From: Bacteroidia bacterium
GTDB taxonomy: Bacteria > Bacteroidota > Bacteroidia > Bacteroidales > F082
Reading direction: 5' to 3'
NCBI GenBank assembly: GCA_021287165.1
Contig: JAJTAY010000031.1
Span: 1-64,000 of the forward strand
DNA length: 64,000 bases
The translations under genes and the position numbers were made by a program. This document shows, piece after piece, positions 41,864-50,730 of this stretch (position 1 is the first letter of the stretch; the number at the start of each line of letters is the position of its first letter). Under the pieces are notes generated by a model. That model ran no database searches. It was given only the letters and a program-made list of their open reading frames with translations, and had not been told where the DNA came from.

Positions 41864-42712
41864 ATGAAAAAGATTGTTTTCAACCTTTTAGCACTCTTTA
41901 TTCTTGCTCCTGCAGCATTAATGGCTCAGCCTTTGATCAGCGTGGCCGAGCTCGTAAAGATTCAGAAAAACCCCGATCTGGTGATTGTAAGTGCCGGAAC
42001 CGACGCTGAATACTCAAAGGCACACATTACCAATGCTGTTCATCTTGCTTACACCAGCTTTGACCAGATTGGCGACATCAAGGGATTGCTCATTCCCGAT
42101 GCCGATATGGCAAAAATTGTTGGCGAACAGGGTATCTCGAACAACAGCACTGTTGTGGTTTACGACGAATTCGACGGACGCTATGCCGGACGCATCTACT
42201 TCCTGCTCAAGTATTTGGGCGCAAAGAACGTACGCGTTCTCGACGGTGGCCTCGAAGCATGGAAAAAAGACCGCAAGCCCATTACACGCAACCCTACAGT
42301 GGTAAAGAAAGCCACTTTCAATGCAAGCCCCAACAAAGCCTGGATGGCAAGCATGGCTGAAGCAGAAACTGCTGCAGGAAAAGCCAATGTTGTACTTATT
42401 GACACCCGTTCGCCCGAGGAATTCAACGGCACAAAGGACAGCAAGGGTCATATCAAGGGCGCCATCAACATTGAGTACAAACAACTGCTCAATGCCGACG
42501 GCACCATGAAACCGGCCGCTGAACTGGAAAAAGTTTATACCGCTAAAGGCGTTACCAAGGACAAGGAAATCATCCTTTACTGCAGCACCGGCGTTCGCAC
42601 TGGCCTGCACTTCATCGCTTTAGTAGAAACCCTTGGTTACGGCAAGGTTAAAGTTTACGACGGAGGATACAACGAATTTGTTGCCAAAAACCCCGGAGGC
42701 ATCGCAAAATAA
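41864..42712 (+). CDS. Tandem-domain thiosulfate sulfurtransferase, exported
   Basis: 282 residues. Signal peptide ends near ALMAQ. Domain 1 (about 25-140) has the rhodanese fold but reads VVVYDEFDGRYAGR at the active loop, so Cys is replaced by Asp and it is inactive. Domain 2 (about 155-275) has LIDTRSPEEFNGTKDSKGHIKGAINI and ILYCSTGVRTGLHFIALV with the catalytic Cys. This arrangement is that of thiosulfate or 3-mercaptopyruvate sulfurtransferases. Twelve bases after the porin gene. The exported location is unusual for the family but fits the periplasmic setting of this operon. Confidence 0.9.
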   Translation: MKKIVFNLLALFILAPAALMAQPLISVAELVKIQKNPDLVIVSAGTDAEYSKAHITNAVHLAYTSFDQIGDIKGLLIPDADMAKIVGEQGISNNSTVVVYDEFDGRYAGRIYFLLKYLGAKNVRVLDGGLEAWKKDRKPITRNPTVVKKATFNASPNKAWMASMAEAETAAGKANVVLIDTRSPEEFNGTKDSKGHIKGAINIEYKQLLNADGTMKPAAELEKVYTAKGVTKDKEIILYCSTGVRTGLHFIALVETLGYGKVKVYDGGYNEFVAKNPGGIAK

Positions 42713-42753
42713 AGACAGCGCTTAGACTATTTCACTGAAATACGTTGTCGATT

Positions 42754-42785
42754 CCAAAGCCGGCCAAAAGCCGGCTTTGGGTTTT
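42754..42785 (+). terminator. Terminator at the end of the sulfur operon
   Basis: CCAAAGCCGGC / GCCGGCTTTGG 11-base stem with a CAAAA loop, then GTTTT. Confidence 0.85.
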
Positions 42786-42836
42786 ATGGGAATCAGAATC
42801 GTCGGTTTTACGTAATTTCGCAGCGATTCGATCCCG

Positions 42837-43274
42837 ATGAAAAAGAGAACAAATAAATCGTTTATACAGATCCCCAAGGTTACCGGTGGTAAAAAAACCT
42901 TTGCAGCCTTTCTTGCAGAAAATCTTGTCTATCCGGAGGAAGCTCTCAAAAATGGGATCGAAGGCAATGTCTTTGTCGAGTATGAGGTGGACGACAATGG
43001 CATTGTATTTCAGGCCAGAGTGGTGAAAGGCCTGGGTTATGGTCTTGATGAGGAAGCCCTTCGCCTGATAAAATTGCTCCGTTTCGAGAAAGTTAAAAAC
43101 CGAGGCATCCGACTGCGCTCTTCAGGCAAAACCAGTATACCATTCCGGCTTCCGGCAACAATGGTTTACAACATCGTACCATCTAATACAACACCTACAG
43201 AAGGCGCCGTTCCAAAAGCAGAAGGAAGCGGAGCTGACCGACCGGGAACGATCAGCTATACCATCGAATTCTGA
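42837..43274 (+). CDS. Soluble TonB C-terminal-like domain protein
   Basis: 145 residues. It begins directly with MKKRTNKSFIQIPKVTGGKK and has no membrane segment or signal peptide. Residues 20-105 form a TonB C-terminal-like domain: YPEEALKNGIEGNVFVEYEVDDNG, then LDEEALRLIKLLRF. TonB domains normally act in the periplasm, so a protein without an export signal is odd; either the true start is upstream with a signal that I cannot find, or this is a cytoplasmic protein with a borrowed fold. The tail of about 30 residues is Pro/Ser/Gly-rich. Confidence 0.78.
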   Translation: MKKRTNKSFIQIPKVTGGKKTFAAFLAENLVYPEEALKNGIEGNVFVEYEVDDNGIVFQARVVKGLGYGLDEEALRLIKLLRFEKVKNRGIRLRSSGKTSIPFRLPATMVYNIVPSNTTPTEGAVPKAEGSGADRPGTISYTIEF

Positions 43275-43329
43275 TTTTTTGTATTTTGCTGCAACCTTTC
43301 ACACTTCTGCTTGTACTTATCGTGTGAAG

Positions 43330-44577
43330 ATGGTTATAAAGATGTTGCAACGATTATTTCTTGCCTTCGCTTTGCTGTTTACAGGCCTGAGTCTTTATGC
43401 TCAGGCCGAAAATCAGTTTATCGGTTTCAGACTCGACGGAGATGCCAGACAAACCAGCTTCAATTTCGAACTGATCAACAATCTTGTGATTATCCCGGTA
43501 GTGATGAACGACAGCATCAAGCTCAACTTTATTCTCGATACCGGCGTTCGCACCACACTGATTACCAACAATGAACCAGGTAATCTGGAGCTTAAATTAA
43601 AGCGTCAGGTGCAGGTTGCAGGACTAGGGCTTGCCCGCGACATTAAAGCCTATGTTGTGCCTGATGTGAAGCTGCAACTGCCAGGCATCACCGGCCACGG
43701 CCAAACGTTGATCGTTCTGGGAGAGGATTACCTCAAGCTCCAGAGCCATTTGGGAAAAGAGGTGCACGGCATTCTGGGCTACGACTTTTTCAATCATTTT
43801 GTGGTGCGAATCAACTATGGAGTAAAACGAATCACGGTATTCCCGCCGGATCAATATAGACCCGGAAGAAAAATGCAAGCGATTGATCTTGTGATTCTTG
43901 GAGGCAGGCCTTATGCGGAAGCCGGATTGACACAGGCAAACGGCACGCCCGCCAGAGGTAAATTTCTCATAGATACCGGTGCCAGCCACAGCCTGCTGCT
44001 CGAAACCGATCGCAATACTAACGTTTACCTGCCTGTACCAAATATTCCTACTGTTGTTGGTTACGGTCTGGCGGGCGAAGTAAGAGGTCATCTGGCGCGA
44101 ATCGAAAGATTGTATCTGGGTGAATTTGTCATGAGGCGTGTCATTGCATCTTATGGAAGCGGATTGTATATGTCGTCGTCCGATTCGGCAATTGGCAGGA
44201 TTGGATCTATCGGTGGTGAGATCATTAGCCGGTTTACGGCTGTTTTCGACTACCGGAATCACAAGCTTTATCTCAGGCCCAACAATTCGTTCAGAAAGAG
44301 TTTCGACTACAACATGAGCAGCATCGACATTATAGCCGATGGTAAAAATTTTAAAACATTCTCGGTGGTCAATGTCAATCTGTATTCAGCCGCATGGCAT
44401 GCAGGATTAAGACCAGGCGACATCATTCTTGCCGTGAACGAACGCGGAGCAGGCGAGCTGGATCTGGAAAAGATTAATGCAATTTTCAGAAGTAGCCCGG
44501 GCACAGTGGTTCAGTTGCTCGTGCGTCGCGATAAACAGGTTTTTCCAGTCAGATTCAGACTCAAAAGACAGATATAA
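43330..44577 (+). CDS. Aspartyl protease-like protein with PDZ domain
   Basis: 415 residues from MVIKMLQRLF, chosen as the nearest ATG before the signal peptide (ending LYAQ). Two retropepsin-like halves each have an active-site motif: FILDTGVRTTLIT (about 75-87) and FLIDTGASHSLLL (about 213-225), so one chain supplies two DTG Asp residues, as in a pseudo-dimeric pepsin fold. The domain IDIIADGK...AAWHAGLRPGDIILAVNERG (about 340-415) is a PDZ domain with a substrate-tail groove. Probably a periplasmic or secreted protease or peptide-binding protein; activity inferred. Its stop abuts the stop of the convergent OmpA gene. Confidence 0.85.
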   Translation: MVIKMLQRLFLAFALLFTGLSLYAQAENQFIGFRLDGDARQTSFNFELINNLVIIPVVMNDSIKLNFILDTGVRTTLITNNEPGNLELKLKRQVQVAGLGLARDIKAYVVPDVKLQLPGITGHGQTLIVLGEDYLKLQSHLGKEVHGILGYDFFNHFVVRINYGVKRITVFPPDQYRPGRKMQAIDLVILGGRPYAEAGLTQANGTPARGKFLIDTGASHSLLLETDRNTNVYLPVPNIPTVVGYGLAGEVRGHLARIERLYLGEFVMRRVIASYGSGLYMSSSDSAIGRIGSIGGEIISRFTAVFDYRNHKLYLRPNNSFRKSFDYNMSSIDIIADGKNFKTFSVVNVNLYSAAWHAGLRPGDIILAVNERGAGELDLEKINAIFRSSPGTVVQLLVRRDKQVFPVRFRLKRQI

Positions 44578-46569
44578 TTATTTGTTTTTCAGGATTTTAA
44601 CCTCTGTTCTTCTGTTCATTGCTCTACCCTGCTCATCATTGTTTGTACCAAGTGGCCGGGTTGCTCCATACCCTCTTGCTACGATTCGATTTTCATTAAT
44701 CCCGTTTTCCATCAACCATTTAGATACTGCTTCGGCCCTTTGGAGCGAAAGACGCTGATTGAATGGGGCTGAACCCACATTGTCGGTATGCCCCGAAATT
44801 TCAATTTGCAGTTGAGGGTTCTGGGTCATAAAAGCAAGAAGATGTCGCAGGGCAGGATAGGAATCGGGCAACAATTCAGCGCTATTGAAGGCGAAATATA
44901 TATTATTGATTATTAGATTGTTACCTACCAAAGCCGGAATGAGCTTTACTTCTAAAGTAAGAAGCGTTGACACTGAATCGGCAGAAAAATCGAAGTTATC
45001 CGAGAAATAGAGGTAGCCTTCACTTCCGGCAAACAAAGAGAACTTAGCTTCCAAAGGAAGTGGAAGCAGGAGCTGTCCGTCGGTATCGCGGCATTTGCCT
45101 TCAAAAAGAAGGCTGCCGTCCGAGAGGCTGTTCACACTAACCAGGGCTGGAACAGGCTGAGCAGTTTCGGCATCGGTTACCAGGATCTTCACGGTGCGCA
45201 GGGGCCTTGGTTTAAGCTCCTCTGGCATTGTAAATTCGTAAATATCATATCCACCAAAGCCGCCTTTTTTGCGGGCAGCAACCCAGCCATTACGGCCATA
45301 GGCATCCACGATGATGTTTAGTTCGTCTTCGGCCGAGTTGAGCGGCACTCCCAGATTTTGCGGCCTTGTCCAGCGGCCGGCATCATCAAGCTTTGTCATA
45401 AACAGGTCGTAACCACCCATGCCCGGATGACCGTTGGAGCTGAAGTACAGAGTCCTCCCATCGGGATGAAAAAAAGGCGACATCTCATTGTCCTGAGTAT
45501 TGATGAGCGGACCAAGGTTAACCGGACGCGACCACTGTCCATCGGGAAGCCGGACTGAACGGTACAAATCCGAGCCACCAATACCACCCGGCCTGTTGCT
45601 GGAAAAAATGAGTATCATACCATCGGCCGAAATGGCAGGTTGTGATTCCCAAGCCGCACTGTTAATCTCAGCACCTGCGTTAACAGGCTGCGTCCATTTT
45701 CCGTTCTTATATTCCGACAGGTATAAGTCGCAGCTACCCGTTCCTCCCGGCCAACCGCATCCGGCAAACCAAAGCAGGTTCCCATCAGGCGACAAAACCG
45801 GAGCGCCCATATTGAGATCGTCGGTTTGCCATGGAACAAATTCCTGAGGTACGGACCATCCTTTCTCGGTTCGTTGAGCAACGAGGAAGGTTTCGGTAAC
45901 AGGCCTGGCTCCCCTGCCCTCTCCGGCGTCCTTTCGTGTAAAAAGCATCAAGCTGCCGTCGAGCAAAATGGAGTTGGGCACTTCGTCGGCAGCAGAGTTG
46001 AGCGGAGGGCCGGGATTAGATAAAATAATTGAATGTGGGTTTTGGCTAAGTCTTAGCCTTAATTCACTGGTTTCCTGCCATTTGAGCAGCATCGTTCTTT
46101 CGCTCTCGCGAAAACCGGGAGCATCGATGGCTTTGCCAAAAGCGGCCGATGCTTCGGCATATTTGCCAACTTCGAGGTAAAGCTGTCCAAGTATTGCCAG
46201 GGCACGTGAAAATCGAAGGCTGTCCACGCTCAAAGCCTCCCGAAAAGCTCGCTCAGCCAATGACGTATCTCTGGTTTCGAGACCCGATTCGCCAAGTAGC
46301 ATCCAGACATGACCATTTTTTGGATTTCGCTCAAGAATTGTTTTAAAAACCGGAATGGCTGCTGCAAAGTCGCGCTTATCGAACAATGCTTCGGCCCTTG
46401 CAAGCAAACGGGCTTCACGCGCTCCTGCTTTTTGCGCAAAAGCCGGGGGCAGGAAAAGAAATAAAAAGAAGAATAGAAGCGCAACAGCGCTCAGGGTATA
46501 CGCATGTATTTGTGACTTTGCAGGCTGATGCGCCAGCGCGGATTTTGCATGACATATTCGGTTAGCCAT
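44578..46569 (-). CDS. OmpA-family protein with TPR and PD40 repeats
   Basis: About 663 residues; the start is uncertain because the gene overlaps queE. The ATG at 46569 is used; a signal peptide lies near residues 24-45 (LLFFFLFLFLPPAFAQ). TPR helices are at about 50-140 (ALFDKRDFAAAIPVFKTILERNP). Residues 170-430 hold about five PD40/WD40-like beta-propeller repeats such as APVLSPDGNLLWFAG, QPAISADGMILIFSS and MSPFFHPDGRTLYFSSNG. A small Ig-like domain (carboxypeptidase-regulatory type) is at about 440-510. The last 120 residues are an OmpA domain (IEISGHTDNVGSAPFNQRLSLQRA) that binds peptidoglycan. Outer-membrane or periplasmic; may link envelope and murein. Confidence 0.88.
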   Translation of the reverse strand: MANRICHAKSALAHQPAKSQIHAYTLSAVALLFFFLFLFLPPAFAQKAGAREARLLARAEALFDKRDFAAAIPVFKTILERNPKNGHVWMLLGESGLETRDTSLAERAFREALSVDSLRFSRALAILGQLYLEVGKYAEASAAFGKAIDAPGFRESERTMLLKWQETSELRLRLSQNPHSIILSNPGPPLNSAADEVPNSILLDGSLMLFTRKDAGEGRGARPVTETFLVAQRTEKGWSVPQEFVPWQTDDLNMGAPVLSPDGNLLWFAGCGWPGGTGSCDLYLSEYKNGKWTQPVNAGAEINSAAWESQPAISADGMILIFSSNRPGGIGGSDLYRSVRLPDGQWSRPVNLGPLINTQDNEMSPFFHPDGRTLYFSSNGHPGMGGYDLFMTKLDDAGRWTRPQNLGVPLNSAEDELNIIVDAYGRNGWVAARKKGGFGGYDIYEFTMPEELKPRPLRTVKILVTDAETAQPVPALVSVNSLSDGSLLFEGKCRDTDGQLLLPLPLEAKFSLFAGSEGYLYFSDNFDFSADSVSTLLTLEVKLIPALVGNNLIINNIYFAFNSAELLPDSYPALRHLLAFMTQNPQLQIEISGHTDNVGSAPFNQRLSLQRAEAVSKWLMENGINENRIVARGYGATRPLGTNNDEQGRAMNRRTEVKILKNK

Positions 46570-47138
46570 GGCATAATGTTTTCCGAAACACTCCATTCAG
46601 GCTGTAAATATAGCAAACAAGCTTCGTGCACCAAGGCCGCGTTGCGCTCAGCCCATTCTATATCGGCCTGATGCTGAATGACGACTTTAAGTTCATGTGC
46701 GCTCTGAAAGATTTCTGGCCTTGGCGGGGCAAATTTCTTTGGCGAAAGGCAAATCCAGTCCCAATGGCCCGAGAGCGGATGCGCACCGGAGGTTTCGACC
46801 ATAGTCCTGATGCCAATCGACTTTAGCTTTTGCGTGAAATAATCCAATGGATAAAGTGATGGCTCTCCGCCTGTTACGACTACAGTTTTAGCAGGGTATT
46901 GCGCTGCACGCTCAGCAATTTCATCAGCACTCGCAGGCGGAAACACTTCGGCATTCCACGAGGCTTTGGTATCGCACCAATGACAGCCCACATCGCAGCC
47001 CCCGATGCGGATGAAATAAGCAGCCTGACCCATATTGTGTCCTTCGCCCTGAATGGTGTAGAATTCCTCCATCAGAGGAAGAAGCAGGCCCTCTTTTAGC
47101 AAATCGCTGGCACTACCCTCTTTCAGGGAATTTCGCAT
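46491..47138 (-). CDS. queE: 7-carboxy-7-deazaguanine synthase
   Basis: 215 residues. Radical-SAM cluster GGCDVGCHWCDTK carries the C-x3-C-x2-C three-cysteine ligand set. EEFYTIQGEGHNMGQAAYF precedes it, and VVVTGGEPSLYP is the SAM-binding GGE motif. It converts 6-carboxytetrahydropterin to 7-carboxy-7-deazaguanine in queuosine synthesis, in the cytoplasm. The start at 47138 gives a 16-base overlap with the upstream gene; an internal Met at 47072 would also leave all motifs intact. queC, queD and queF are not in the window. Confidence 0.93.
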   Translation of the reverse strand: MRNSLKEGSASDLLKEGLLLPLMEEFYTIQGEGHNMGQAAYFIRIGGCDVGCHWCDTKASWNAEVFPPASADEIAERAAQYPAKTVVVTGGEPSLYPLDYFTQKLKSIGIRTMVETSGAHPLSGHWDWICLSPKKFAPPRPEIFQSAHELKVVIQHQADIEWAERNAALVHEACLLYLQPEWSVSENIMPWLTEYVMQNPRWRISLQSHKYMRIP

Positions 47139-48352
47139 CGGAAAATTGTGTTTTTACTATTAATCACAAGCGTACCCGGTGTCTTGAAGTTTTTTTCGGT
47201 GGTTAGAAAAAATGTGTGTTGAGGTTTGGACGGATTAAATCCCTGACGAAAAAAACCATGGTTGTCGGCATCAAGTAACTCGACTACAAATGGTTGCGAT
47301 TGTTTTACAGGAAAATACAGCTGATAACCATCATCAATGGCGTCCAATTCTATTCTGCGCTTGCATAGCTCATGATCGATGGGAAGCGCAAGAGGATTGC
47401 TCGATACCCAGCGCGAGGTATTGATTGAAAAAGCACGGGCAGCAGCAGTTTTGCTTCGTTCGCTGGTGATAATAGCTTCGCCTGGCCGGATAAAAACCAC
47501 CGCCTCTATCTGTGTGGTTATCAGTCGTTTAAGGTTGATTCGCCGCTTATTTCCCGAGAAGAAATTGTTACCTTCGAAGTCGTGAAGAATCCATAGGAAA
47601 GGCATCCAAGTTCCTTTCGTATAGCCCACTAGCATCAATTGACCGGTTTCGGGCTGATAGTCAGCTCCCGTGATCAGGCCTCGGGAGTCGAACTTATTTA
47701 CCGCTTCGGCAACCCACAAACCTTTCTGAGCCGGTATTCTGTAAAGTTTACACTGACCATCGGCCCAGTTTTTGGAGAAAAGATAGATCGAATCGCCGGA
47801 AACCACAAAGGCCTCACAATCGTGATTATGGTTGAGGTATTTTAGCTTGGTGGGTTGATCCGGATACGTAAACATGATCGTGTCGGCAGCTACATTGGCA
47901 TCGCCTTCCCCCATTAATGCGTCGAGCGGAATGCGATAAATCTGAAAAAGCCTGCGTTGTCCGGCATTGTTTCCCACATCTCCCACATACATATATTGGT
48001 CATCCTTAGCTATTTCCTCCCAATCAATATTAACAGCATTCGAAACCTTAATTGTCTTTATCAGTCGTCCATCGATGGGCGAAAGTGCGTACAGTTCAGC
48101 TTTGTGCTTACTGTCGTTGTGCGTCCACAACAAGCTGTCATGAAACACCAATCCTGATGATTCCCGGGCTTCGTAAGGCAATTCGTAGATGAAATCGGGC
48201 TGATGGATTGTGGAAGGATACCTGCAGGAACCATTGTTGACGGTTGCCTGGGGGCTGAAGTTGGAGGCTCTGGGATCGGTGCAGCCTGGCTGTTGTGCAG
48301 TTAGTCGGAAAAACGAAAGCAAAAGGATTATTGCTGTAAGCCAGAGTTTCAT
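47123..48352 (-). CDS. Secreted propeller-like protein of unknown function
   Basis: 409 residues. Signal peptide ends LTAQQ. GCTDPRASNFSPQATVNNGSC near residues 22-42 is a short Cys-bounded segment like the DPxAxNYxPxAxxDDGSC repeats found in Bacteroidota surface proteins. Residues 55-390 are beta-rich and propeller-like, with ESSGLVFHDSLLWTHND, IDWEEIAKDDQYMYVGDVGNN and EAFVVSGDSIYLFSKNW. I do not recognise an enzyme family; SdiA-regulated or esterase-like propellers are the nearest resemblance. It sits between folD (four-base overlap) and queE in one operon. Confidence 0.75.
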   Translation of the reverse strand: MKLWLTAIILLLSFFRLTAQQPGCTDPRASNFSPQATVNNGSCRYPSTIHQPDFIYELPYEARESSGLVFHDSLLWTHNDSKHKAELYALSPIDGRLIKTIKVSNAVNIDWEEIAKDDQYMYVGDVGNNAGQRRLFQIYRIPLDALMGEGDANVAADTIMFTYPDQPTKLKYLNHNHDCEAFVVSGDSIYLFSKNWADGQCKLYRIPAQKGLWVAEAVNKFDSRGLITGADYQPETGQLMLVGYTKGTWMPFLWILHDFEGNNFFSGNKRRINLKRLITTQIEAVVFIRPGEAIITSERSKTAAARAFSINTSRWVSSNPLALPIDHELCKRRIELDAIDDGYQLYFPVKQSQPFVVELLDADNHGFFRQGFNPSKPQHTFFLTTEKNFKTPGTLVINSKNTIFRCEIP

Positions 48353-49242
48353 TGGTATATTTTCTTTTGGTTGGCGGCAAGGGTATTGCTCAGCAATGAA
48401 ACAATGGTGAGCGGACCAACGCCTCCAGGCACTGGTGTGATGCGGGAAGCTACTTTTACGACTTCGTCGAAATCCACATCGCCTTTAATGACATAGCCTT
48501 TCTCAGCTTTATCATCTGTAATGCGATGAATGCCAACGTCGATTACCACTGCACCGTGCTTTACCATATCAGCCTTTACGAAGGATGGAACGCCAATGGC
48601 AGCGATGAGGATATCGGCCTGTTTCGTGAGTTCAGGAAGGTTGACCGTCTGGCTGTGGCAAAGCGTTACGGTGGCATTACCCTTCGGGCTTTTGCGCGAA
48701 AGCAACACACTCACGGGAGTTCCTACAATGTTGGATCGACCGATTACTACCACGTGTTTTCCAGCGGTTTGTATTCCGCTACGGTGCAGCAACTCAATGA
48801 TGCCAAAGGGCGTGGCGGGCAAATAGGATGGCAATCCGGCCATCATGCGACCGGTGTTTACCGGATGAAAGCCATCAACATCCTTGTGAGGATTGATGTG
48901 CTCGATAATGCTGTCGGCATTCAGGTGAGCAGGCAGTGGAAGCTGTACGATAAAGCCGTCGATTTCCTCGTCCTTGTTCAGAAAATTGATAATGTTGAGC
49001 AGTTCCTTCTCGCTGGTCTTTTCAGGCAGGCGGTATGTAGAACTCGTGATACCTACCTGACGACAGGCCTTTTCCTTAGAGGCCACATAGGTTTCGCTGG
49101 CAGGGTCGTTGCCTACAAGCACTGCAGCAAGATGGGGCGCGCGTTTACCAGCATCAATAATCGCTGCGGTTTCGGCAGCAATTTCTTTTTTGATCTGCTC
49201 GGCAATGGCCTTGCCGTCGATAAGTTTCTCCTGCATTGCCAT
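48349..49242 (-). CDS. folD: Methylenetetrahydrofolate dehydrogenase/cyclohydrolase
   Basis: 297 residues. The catalytic YVASKEKACRQVGI block (Tyr and Lys of the cyclohydrolase site), GFIVQLPLPAHLN and the NADP-binding VVIGRSNIVGTPVSVLL, VIDVGIHR and TPVPGGVGPLTI are all clear FolD signatures. It interconverts 5,10-methylene-, methenyl- and 10-formyl-tetrahydrofolate in the cytoplasm. Five bases downstream of ffh; its stop overlaps the next start by four bases, which suggests translational coupling. Confidence 0.97.
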   Translation of the reverse strand: MAMQEKLIDGKAIAEQIKKEIAAETAAIIDAGKRAPHLAAVLVGNDPASETYVASKEKACRQVGITSSTYRLPEKTSEKELLNIINFLNKDEEIDGFIVQLPLPAHLNADSIIEHINPHKDVDGFHPVNTGRMMAGLPSYLPATPFGIIELLHRSGIQTAGKHVVVIGRSNIVGTPVSVLLSRKSPKGNATVTLCHSQTVNLPELTKQADILIAAIGVPSFVKADMVKHGAVVIDVGIHRITDDKAEKGYVIKGDVDFDEVVKVASRITPVPGGVGPLTIVSLLSNTLAANQKKIYQ

Positions 49243-49247
49243 TTTAT

Positions 49248-50582
49248 TTAACGATTGCGCATCTGCTGCATCATTTGCATCATCTTGCGGCCGCCGCCGC
49301 TGGTGAGGTTGCGCATCATTTTCGATACTTCGTCGAATTGTTTGATGAGGCGATTTACCTCGGCAATGTCGGTGCCGCTGCCTCGGGCGATGCGCTTGCG
49401 GCGGTTGCCGTTGAGTATTTTCGGATTTTCGCGTTCCTCGGGGGTCATGGAATAGATAATGGCTTCAATGCTTTTGAAGGCATCATCTTCTATTTCGGTA
49501 TCCTTGAGCGCTTTGCCCATTCCGGGGATCATGGCCGCCAGGTCCTTGACGTTACCCATTTTCTTAACCTGCTGTATCTGCTTCAGGAAGTCGTTGAAGT
49601 TGAACTCATTACGGGCAAGTTTCTTACGCAGGCGTTCGGCTTCTTCGGCATCGTACTGTTCCTGAGCGCGCTCCACAAGGGTGACGATATCGCCCATCCC
49701 GAGGATGCGGTCGGCCATACGACGAGGATAGAACACGTCGAGGGCGTCCATCTTTTCACCAATACCGACAAATTTGATGGGTTTGTTGACAACTGTCCTG
49801 ATGGTAAGTGCAGCACCACCGCGGGTGTCGCCATCGAGCTTGGTGAGTACAACACCTTCATAGTTGAGCCTGTCGTGGAATGCTTTGGCTGTATTCACCG
49901 CATCCTGACCGGTCATGGCATCCACTACGAAAAGGGTTTCATGAGGGTTGACAGCCGCTTTTACAGCTGCGATCTCGTTCATCATCTGCTCGTCGATGGC
50001 CAGACGTCCGGCCGTGTCGATGATTACGACATTGAAATTCTTGTCCTTCGCGTATTGAATGGCTCGTTTTGCAATACCAACAGGGTCTTTGCTCTGCTCA
50101 TCGGCAAACACCTCCACTTCAATTTGTTCACCAAGTACCTTAAGCTGGTTGATGGCTGCCGGCCGGTAAACGTCGCCGGCCACCAACAAGGTTTGCTTGC
50201 CCTTTTTCCGTTTGATGAAGTTTGCAAGCTTGGCCGAAAAAGTAGTTTTACCCGAACCCTGAAGACCGGCGATAAGAATAACCGTTGGGTTTGCTTTCAG
50301 GTTGAGATCGGAATGCTCGCCACCCATAAGTTCAACCAGCTCATCATGAACAATTTTCACCATAAGCTGACCTGGCGACACTGCACTGAGGATTTTTTGT
50401 CCGAGCGCTTTTTCCTTAACGGTATTGGTAAAATCCTTGGCTATTTTAAAACTGACGTCGGCATCGAGCAAGGCTTTGCGCACCTCTTTAAGCGTTTCGG
50501 CAACATTGATTTCCGTGATGCGCCCCTGCCCTTTAAGTAATTTAAAAGAACGTTCCAGTTTTTCACTTAGACCTTCAAACAT
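49248..50582 (-). CDS. ffh: Signal recognition particle protein Ffh
   Basis: 444 residues, the usual size. N domain at 1-85, then G domain with G1 GLQGSGKTTFSAKL, G3 DTAGRL, G4 TKLDGDTRGG and the following insertion box. The M domain from about 300 to 444 has Met-rich helices and the basic SRP-RNA-binding RKRIARGSGTDIAEVNRLIKQF block. With 4.5S RNA it brings nascent membrane proteins to FtsY. It is the first gene of the five-gene minus-strand operon with folD. A promoter box lies at 50605. Confidence 0.97.
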   Translation of the reverse strand: MFEGLSEKLERSFKLLKGQGRITEINVAETLKEVRKALLDADVSFKIAKDFTNTVKEKALGQKILSAVSPGQLMVKIVHDELVELMGGEHSDLNLKANPTVILIAGLQGSGKTTFSAKLANFIKRKKGKQTLLVAGDVYRPAAINQLKVLGEQIEVEVFADEQSKDPVGIAKRAIQYAKDKNFNVVIIDTAGRLAIDEQMMNEIAAVKAAVNPHETLFVVDAMTGQDAVNTAKAFHDRLNYEGVVLTKLDGDTRGGAALTIRTVVNKPIKFVGIGEKMDALDVFYPRRMADRILGMGDIVTLVERAQEQYDAEEAERLRKKLARNEFNFNDFLKQIQQVKKMGNVKDLAAMIPGMGKALKDTEIEDDAFKSIEAIIYSMTPEERENPKILNGNRRKRIARGSGTDIAEVNRLIKQFDEVSKMMRNLTSGGGRKMMQMMQQMRNR

Positions 50583-50604
50583 GCTGTTTTCTGATTTTGA
50601 GCGG

Positions 50605-50612
50605 CAAAATTA
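50605..50612 (-). promoter_or_regulatory. -7 box of the ffh-folD operon
   Basis: Plus-strand CAAAATTA, minus-strand TAATTTTG, 22 bases before the ffh ATG. Confidence 0.6.
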
Positions 50613-50730
50613 CAAAAAATGCCCAATGAGGCGGGATTAAGACAATGAAGCATCAATTGCATCACCGGGCTGATTAACAAGCTTTAAGATTATTTGATTT
50701 ATGCAAGGCAAAGGGCCGCAATCGCTGACA

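Noticed and set aside
49236..50540. Open frame of 434 codons antisense to ffh
   Set aside because: Ffh is certain on the minus strand. The long antisense frame follows from codon bias and reads as Phe/His/Asp-rich nonsense.
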